This document shows positions 56,539-64,000 of a stretch of DNA of 64,000 bases, one piece after another. The stretch covers positions 1,618,724 to 1,682,723 of the forward strand of contig OU744453.1 in NCBI GenBank assembly GCA_916610825.1, read 5' to 3'. The translations under genes were made by a program, and so were the position numbers. Under the pieces are notes generated by a model. It was not told where the DNA came from. It saw only the letters and a program-made list of their open reading frames with translations, and did no database searches. Position 1 is the first letter of the stretch. Every line of letters begins with the position of its first letter. This DNA comes from Haliclystus octoradiatus (lineage: Eukaryota; Cnidaria; Staurozoa; Stauromedusae; Haliclystidae).

Positions 56539-59500
56539 CTACAATGGGTAAAAAGTAATGCTAATTATATCAACAATAACGTGAACAATATATTGCTATT
56601 TCATAGGAAAATATTCCATACCAATTCGCTTCCAATTTTAAGATTTACGAATGTGGTCCCCTTGTAATTTAAAGAAAAGATTTCAGTTATTAGAATTTTG
56701 TTTGCTTTTACCGTTCTTTCTTTTCCATTGTTATAAATGTGATAATTTGATGTGATAACTTTACTACCAGCAAAACACTATCCGACCTATTCCGACGAAC
56801 ATGTAAGTCGGAATAGGTCAGAATATGTTCGGAGAAAATATTAATTGGGCGGTGATACGGAAAACTTTGGTAAGAAACTAGTTGAAATGACGTCGAATAA
56901 TTAAGTCACAACAACATATAATACTTCGTCTTTCCGACCTACTTTTCCGACTACGAAACGACGACGTACGTTTAGCGGGTGATAATTTTAATGCAATATA
57001 GTTTTAAAAATTTGCAAACCATATAAAAGTGGTCTTCATTGCAGATAGCAGCACATGCTTTAAACGAATAGAATTTAATTACATTTTCAATTATTGCAGC
57101 CATTATTGAAAACTTTTGAACAACTGGGTATTGCTATTGTTACTCGTAATGAAAACCTTGGAGTTAACTGCGAATTTACTGGTATAACTGTGTCTCTCTC
57201 TCTTGATGCCGCCAGCATTCGGGACCCCGTGTTTAGGTCCAGACATCTGGATTTTAAACAGCGAGCGCACATTTTGAAAACAAAACAAGTAGAAAATGTA
57301 ATAGTTTCATTATCATGATGCTGTAATAATTGTAAAATAGGGAATTGATCTAAGAATTTAAATGTCTTATCTTTAAGCGTACTTTCAACACCAAGTCCTC
57401 AAAACAATTCAAGAGAAACATTTTTCGAAACACGTAATTTTTGGGATGAAAGTGAAAAAAGTAGAGCAATAAGGGACATTCTACTGAAAATATATTTTTC
57501 ATATGAACGATTGAATCTGATGTATATCAACTGAATAATAAGAATAATAATAATAATTTTATAGGTAAAAGTTTGAAACCGATCCGATAAGAAATGACGG
57601 GGTAATGGCGATGTTTTAAAGCCGAGTCTATTTCTGCTACGCGTTTATTTTGATGAAGTAAATATTCAACTAATTTGAAATAACATTGAGCTACATAGGG
57701 GACTATTGCAAAAGATGCATTAATATGCTAGATTAAGATCGAAGTAAAAATATTACTGAATACTTTGTAATAAATATTATTATAAAATGATTAATCGCTT
57801 GTATTCATTATTACTCTGTTCCCGACTCATTTTCTTGAAGGTTTTGTTCGAAATCACTAAAAGTATTAATTATGGCAGTGCATTTTCAGCATTCTAATTT
57901 AGTTTTCAATAAAAGTCTAAATTGTAAGAAGTGAGACAGGGAGATCAAGTTTGATTTAGTTTGATTTACTACATTTCGTTACAGTTTATAGCGCAAACGA
58001 CTGATCTCTGTCTGTATAAATTTAAAGTCCACAAAAAATGTGTGCGAAACAAAACAGTATTTTCATAAAACGCAAGTCATAAATATTCCAATTGAAAAAC
58101 TTCTACAAACAATTTGATCTAAAGAAAAATTGTAATTCATAATGTATTCTTATAGTTAAACTGAAATTATATCGTTGAATGAAAGTAATAACGAATAGAA
58201 ATTGAAATGGAATATATTCACTGAGTCAAATGAAAATGAATGTTATAATCATTATCTTCTAACTTCATAACTTCAGCTTGATGTCTAGTAATTTATACAA
58301 AAACTTACCAAACAATGTTTAATATTCTGCGTCACCTATATGCACTTCAAATAATTATATAAACCATCCAATAAATAAATATGAAACATTTTTATTTACT
58401 AAACCGTTTAAGATCTTGTCAAGATAACCAACAGTCAACTATAGAACGACAAAAGTCGGCAAATCAGATCAAAATATAGAATTAATTATATTCATATCAA
58501 AATAGAAAACTAATTTGAATAAATAATTCTTACCTCGTATTAAAACTGGTGGCAAATGTTTTGCGTATACTTTTGACGTTTTTTACGATATCTTTATTTG
58601 AGTATATGTTGCGTAAGGCTGTTGTAGAATTTTATGCTCGAATTCAATTTATACAACACCATAAAAACGAGAGATATATCATTAAAAAAGTAACCACTGT
58701 ATTTTAAAAAGATTGAAAATGTTTTCCTACCGGGGAATAAGACAGCTTTCATTAGTTTAGTAAACTTCAGGGAGAATAATTGTGCTGACGTCATCAAGGC
58801 TAGCTCGTTGGGACTACAATTCGATCACGTGATGCTCTCGTTGCCTCGTCCTTTGAACCTATGGTTAGAACCCTGTCCATTGGAACTCATTATGATGATA
58901 TGATGATGAGGCGCTATACAGTACTAATTTCTAGCCTCATCCGCATCGACCGTGGCGCAGATGATTGTGAAATAACCTTATATAAAAAATATTATGTCTT
59001 TATCGTGTGACGTCGACACTATTGCTCCTGAACAAGGCTAAACGATTTTGATGCATTATAGGACGTACCGATCTAATGGCAAATGTCTCTGGCCACTTTA
59101 TCAGTCCTTTGAAAAAAAGTTATGTATAACTTAAGGGTTCTGAATAAATGATAATGATGATGATGATGAAATTAACGTAAAAGTGTTCACAAAAATCATT
59201 AAATGCTTTCCTGTTTCTTGTTTTAGTTAGACCTCAATTACATTATACCGGTTTGCTACCCGAGCATTTTCATACCGGTTAGTCCACTCAATTTCACTAC
59301 ATACTTGCTGACCGGTACGCGTCACTCGCTTTCGCAGAGTCAAAATTATCCCACCTTGGAAGTGGTATACAATAATTGTATATATCTTTACGAAATCAAA
59401 AACAAGATTTCGATTCTTTTGTAGCTAAATTAAGGGAGAGAAATTATTCAAATGTTTTAGGGACTTTGACACAAAATAATTTAAGAGACTTCGTTCAAAG

Positions 59501-60107
59501 CTGTACAATTTTTAATTTTTAGAATCACCAATCGCTGCAATTAACCCATAACTTAACGTAAATATAACAATAACTAATTATTCTATTTACAATAATTAAT
59601 TATTCTATTTACAATTACCTATTTATTAATATATCTATAATAACAAGCAAGCTATTCAATTTTTGAATATTAAACTTACAAATTAATTGATTAAATGAAT
59701 AAAACGCTGATATTTACAAGTCTCCAAAACAAAATTAAATTATCATTATAAATTTAATCAGTTAATCGTGTATAATCGGATAATCCCTTCGTAAGAAAAC
59801 CCATGATATGTAGCCTCTTTCTTCCAGTATTACAATATTTGCTTGATCAAAATAATTATATATCTCACATTTAAAAATGTACGATTTTGCTGGATATCGG
59901 ATTGCTATCATCACTACGATTCCGATTTTGACCAAAAAAAAATTCAGTAATTTTTAGCCTAACTATTTATAAATTTTGAAATATATAATTATTGATAGGT
60001 TTTTATGACAAATATGTGTATGCATATGTTTACAGAACTTGATCGAAAACGTATTATGCGTTTTATAAAAAATATTTAACCGTTTAAAATATAATATATT
60101 TCTATTC
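56539..60107. other. Intergenic spacer between gene A and the PH gene
   Basis: Holds a small hairpin at 56784..56814 (CCGACCTATTCCGAC / GTCGGAATAGGTC), an unclassified retroposon-like stretch ending in (GAT)n at about 58905..59168, and AT-rich DNA. Plus-strand frames near 57094..57318 could not be tied to splice partners or a known family. No promoter motif is confidently visible. Confidence 0.5.
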
Positions 60108-60283
60108 TTATGAGTCTTCAATAATTAATGATTGAATATCAGGAGCTGAAAAGGTGAAATGTCTTGAAAAAGATTTGGTTGTTTCTCGATCAGAGAATAC
60201 ATTCATTGTAACATTTGAGAGAGGTGCTATTGAACATTCGGGACTTGTTGAAGGTCGAGAGTGAAGAATGCTGTTTTTATTGT
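60108..60283 (-). CDS. PH gene last exon with stop
   Basis: Phase 1 exon from acceptor tctatttttag, encoding 58 codons including the stop, Ser/Thr/Pro-rich (SRPSTSPEC, FSAPDIQSL). The carried phase matches the donor at 62203. Confidence 0.72.
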
Positions 60284-63200
60284 CTAAAAATAGAAAGAAA
60301 TTAATGGTTAATATTAACAGTGTATGTATGTTTATTTGGCGAATAAATGTTGACCGGCTAAATACGGAAAGGTTACGGCTCCCAATGTTGTACAGCCATA
60401 GAAAATTATGCAATATATAGCTATCATCATTATCGTCATCATTTATATTTATTTAGGACCTTTATACTGTACCCTAGTCAAATGATAGCATGAAATGATA
60501 GCAAGAAATGTATCCGCAAAAAAAGATAGTTGATGAGTTCATGAACTGTTCATGAAAGATGAAATTTTCACAAACTTTCAATGAAATGTGAATGATTATT
60601 CATGAATTTTTCAAGAAAACAGTTCATGAACTGTGTTTGAGCTGATGAACTATTACTCCAGAGATGAACACTATTTTCAGTATCGTTCTCAAATCTTAGA
60701 TTCTAGCATCTAAACTTTAACCTCAATTTCATTATAAATCTAAAATTGTATATTGTAATTGTGGTGTCGTTCTAGACAGAGAACACGCTTGCATTTTGTC
60801 TGAATAGAACTGACTATATTTCAACATACATTACAATTACTATATTAAGATCATATGACTTTAGCAGTTACACAATAATCACAGTAGGTATTTACATGTT
60901 CATAATTAGGTGACTACGTCACAGTATTATTTAATAAAATGTTGTCTGATACTCACCCAAAAAATGATTATGTAAATTTCGTTTGTTTTTCTGTAATCGA
61001 AAGATCGAATGGGATTTGCTAGACGGATAAGGACTTACAATACCTGGGTAACAAAATAAGCATTTGCAAATAAATCATGCTAATTATAATCAGACAGTAC
61101 AAGAAACGAGACAATTATTTCATATTACACTTTGATATTGTATAGAATATGGATAGGGTCCAACAGAAGTAGGAATCCTGCGTCCTAGATTCCAGAAGTT
61201 TAGAGCAACTTCAGAAGAAAATTGATAATTTTACGATTTTTCATTTGTCAAACCTCAACAACAAAAATTGAAAAAGGGCCATTTAACGTTCAATAAAGGG
61301 TTTGTGACTAGTTAAAAAAACCCAGATAATTTCATGTTCATAAACAGTTCATAGCCAGTTCATGAAAAACGACCCATTTAAAGTTCATGAACAGTTCATG
61401 ACCAGTTCATGAAAAAAGGGTCATTTAACATCCGTTAAAGGGTTTGTGACGAATTCATGAAAAACAGGCCAATTCACTTTCATGAACAGTATACAACCAG
61501 CTCATGAAAAACGACCCATTTAAAGTTCATGAACAGTTAATGACCAGTTCATGAAAAAGGTCGATTACCATCTGTTAAAGGGTTTGTGACGAATTCATGA
61601 AAAACAGGCCATTTCACTTTCATGAACAGTTCACAATCAGTTCATGAAAAACGACCCATTTAAAGTTCATGAACAGTTCATCATGAGTTCATGAAAAAAG
61701 GGTCATTTAACATCCGTTAAAGGGTTTTGAAAAATTCATGAAAAACAGGCCAATTCACTTTCATGAACTGTGCACAACCAGTTAATGAAAAGCGAACCAT
61801 TTATAGTTCATGAACAGTTCATCATGAGTTCATGAAAAAGGGTCAATTAACATCCGTTAAAGGGTTTGTGACGAATTCATGAAAAAACAGGCCAATTCAC
61901 TTTCATGAACAGTACACAACCAGCTCATGAAAAACGACCCATTTAAAGTTCATGAACAGTTCATGACCAGTTCATGAAAAAGGGTCAATTACCATCTGTT
62001 AAAGGGTTTGTGACGAATTCATGAAAAACAGGCCATTTCACTTTCATGAACAGTTCACAATCAGTTCATGAAAAAAGACCCATTTAAAGTTCATGAACAG
62101 TTCATCATGAGTTCATGAAAAAAGGGTCATTTAGCATCCGTTAAAGGGTTTGTGACGAATTCATGAAAAACAGGCCATTTCACTTTCATGAACTGTTATT
62201 ACAGGAGTGAGATAGTCTACTACGCTCACCATTTGGCGATTTTCTATTGATTTTATTGTTATAGTCTTTGTTCCATTCAACAGGCTGTGACATGAATGAT
62301 CTAACTGTTGGAGATGCTGCTGAGTTCTTTGATTCAACAACGATCAGATTTGGTATATTATAATCGATATCCATTAACGTGTCATTATTTGCAGGTGTCA
62401 TACATCCAGATGAACTGTCATCGATATTATAAAGTGACATTTCTTCAGAGTCTGTACTTTTATCACTGGATGAAATACAATCTATCATTGTTCTGTCTTC
62501 AATTTCAGGAGATTTTTCATAACCAGGATTTGAAAATGATGATTGGTGACCGCCTAATGGTGTTAAACCCTATTGGGAAGAAGAAATTAATAACAAGTTT
62601 AGATCATATAGCTCCTGTTGAAATAATTTGTGAAAAGTTGATGAAGCAGCTTATCGGCAACATACCACTTAACGTTTATTAACTTTCTATGAACTAGAAA
62701 TAAAAATCTTAGAACACAACTCATGAGGAAAAGTTTATGAAACAGTTCATAGACAACAAGCCGTTTAACGTTTATGAACTTTCAATGAACTGATGATATT
62801 CAAACTGATTTTGTTACATGAGGCAATAGAAGGGTGACATAATTAATATAGAAATACAGATAGTATAACAAATCACTGGGTTAGTATAAATAACATAGGT
62901 AACGAGGGAAGTAGGGGTCCTTGGATCCTAGATTCCGTATGGTTAGAGCAAATTCATAAGTAAGTTTTGACAATTTTAATATTTATTGGTCAAACATCAA
63001 CAAAAAAATTCAAAAAGAAATGTTGAAATGGCTCTAGGATTCCAGAAGGAGGCTGAACCTTTTGTCAGACTTAGGGTAAACAATAATAAGTGTTTCAACT
63101 AAAAAAGCAGTTTTTGTGTTCGTTTTTAGAATTCAACAACAAGTGAAGTTTGATATTGAAAATGAGAGCCCAACGACTAATAAAGTTGAAACACAATATA

Positions 63201-63899
63201 TTTTATTAAAATCTACAACAGCTTCTTACTTTTGATGAAGAGATGATGGCATTTATCCACTGGTGACGACTTGCAGCAGATTCGCACTACAAACAAAGAA
63301 ATATGAAATAAACAATATGTAAGTCTATAGATAAATGTATTTGTGATTGCATTTCAAAAACGAAGTATCAGCGATTCTGCAATGTGGGGAGACATAAACG
63401 ACAGAGTATAAGATTCAAATAATTCTCATATCACTGGTCCCTCGACGAACTCTAAATGCAAGTCCCTCTGCGCATAGCTGCAAACTCTGTTTTATATATT
63501 AACAATCACCGGTGACCTACGATCCCGCAGTCAGCTGGCAGACTTTACAAGCTTACATTACATCATAAATTACATCACGGCTATGATCACAGGAATGGAC
63601 AACGCGTAATATATCTAAACATAAATCACACATCCCTACCTGATCTCAAGATCACATAGCACATAATTTACAAACTTAAATAATAAACTAAACAGTCCAC
63701 ATACAAAATGTACACCTTTGGACATACAATTGATCTTTTGGCTCACAATTTAGTCAATATTTATGATATGACAGAGCCTCTATCATACCTTGAAATAATA
63801 TTTCGCTCTCTCTGTTGAAACAAAAAATGGAAAGTGAAATTTCCGTCTTTCTGTAATCAAGCATTTTATTCTTGTTGAGATTTCAATGAAGCCTTGTAT
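60108..63899 (-). CDS. PH-domain protein gene, 3' part (four exons)
   Basis: Exons 63789..63899, 63230..63286, 62203..62569 and 60108..60283 join in phase and sum to 711 nt (236 residues plus stop); the 5' part is beyond the right edge. The first two exons encode the end of a pleckstrin homology domain: ERRKFHFPFFVSTERAKYYF strands followed by the C-terminal helix CESAASRHQWINAI with the conserved Trp. The rest is a Ser-rich, probably disordered tail with NPGY and Asp/Ser clusters. A cytoplasmic phosphoinositide-binding or adaptor role is likely for the family; the exact protein is not recognised. Confidence 0.8.
61270..62200. repeat. TTCATGAA-rich minisatellite
   Basis: About six imperfect units of roughly 145 bp with GAATTCATGAAAAACAGGCC, AAAGTTCATGAACAGTTCAT and AACATCCGTTAAAGGG. 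Isolated monomers also occur at 60530..60660 and 62700..62800. Lies in the last intron of the PH gene and runs up to the exon border at 62203. Confidence 0.92.
62203..62569 (-). CDS. PH gene exon: Ser-rich tail
   Basis: 367 nt, phase 0 to 1, from acceptor cttcccaatag to donor gtaataac. It encodes GLTPLGGHQSSFSNPGY and then an acidic Ser-rich stretch. If the donor is ignored, reading stops at 62186. The exon is flanked by TTCATGAA-type minisatellite units, one of which begins only about 10 bp beyond the donor. Confidence 0.75.
63230..63286 (-). CDS. PH gene exon: C-terminal PH helix
   Basis: 57 nt, phase 0-0, encoding CESAASRHQWINAIISSSK. The Trp followed by INAI is the hallmark of the closing PH-domain helix. 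Acceptor is gtttgtag and donor is gtaagaag. Confidence 0.82.
63789..63899 (-). CDS. PH gene exon: PH domain beta-strands
   Basis: 111 nt, phase 0-0, from acceptor ttttctttag to donor gtatgata. It encodes 37 residues with the basic ITERRKFHF and STERAKYYF strands of a PH domain. Confidence 0.8.
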
Positions 63900-64000
63900 C
63901 TAAAGAAAAATAAACGAAAAGATGTGATTCAAATATTTATAAGCAGCAGTAGGCTACTAATTAGAACTACAGTCAAACCTGTTATAACGGTCACCTGTCT

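Noticed and set aside
56485..56667. Plus-strand frame over the gene A start
   Set aside because: Overlaps the opposite-strand signal-peptide exon, which has matching splice sites and phase; this frame has no partner exons.
57094..57318. Plus-strand frame of 74 codons after a tttcaattattgcag
   Set aside because: An acceptor-like site precedes it, but no family, partner exon or matching phase was found; probably part of an unclassified repeat.

Overview
This is AT-rich, intron-rich animal DNA: small coding exons with GT..AG borders, large introns, and abundant transposons, MITEs, SINEs and satellites. The protein families (thrombospondin type 1, SEA, fibronectin III, an ionotropic-glutamate-receptor-type channel, a PH domain) together with Penelope-like, hAT-like and CR1-like elements point to an invertebrate metazoan. 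A tunicate is one possibility, but nothing in the window fixes the phylum. All recognisable host exons are on the minus strand.

Three host genes are seen, listed in their direction of transcription (right to left). (1) At 63899..60108 lie the last four exons of a gene entering from the right edge, encoding the end of a PH domain and a Ser-rich tail. (2) Gene A, 56535..15281, was assembled by hand as 24 exons whose phases match throughout and whose lengths sum to 4368 nt (1455 codons plus stop). Its order is: signal peptide, a Cys-containing tandem module, Ser/Thr-rich spacer, divergent TSP1 plus a Cys-rich module, three TSP1 repeats, SEA domain, three FN3 domains, then a ligand-gated channel core (S1, M1, pore loop with a potassium-channel TVGYGD filter, M2, S2, M3) and a short coiled-coil tail. 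(3) Gene B, 12218..1401 and continuing past the left edge, is a tandem paralogue with signal peptide, Ser/Thr spacer, the same TSP1-like and Cys-rich module, and two TSP1 repeats. Its channel part, if it has one, is outside the window.

Introns and intergenic DNA are filled with mobile DNA. The gene A intron between the second and third SEA exons (31160..43017) is almost entirely one 11-kb TIR element flanked by a 9-bp target duplication. That element holds about 200-bp satellite arrays at both ends and broken LINE copies in its centre. The intron before the channel core (22394..27778) holds a Penelope-like GIY-YIG ORF between inverted arms. One arm is split by a hAT-like element, which itself carries a second nested hAT-like element; both have clear 8-bp duplications. 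Other repeats are a long (ATT)n tract (3842..4920), a long (ATTCT)n tract (20069..20603), TTAA-flanked MITEs, tRNA-derived SINEs, a G-run-ended MITE family, and a TTCATGAA-rich minisatellite next to a coding exon.

The most interesting item is gene A: a glutamate-receptor-topology channel with a K+ filter, fused to a large matrix-protein-like ectodomain, with a tandem paralogue beside it. Exon models rest on splice-site and phase reasoning only; no transcript or database search was available.
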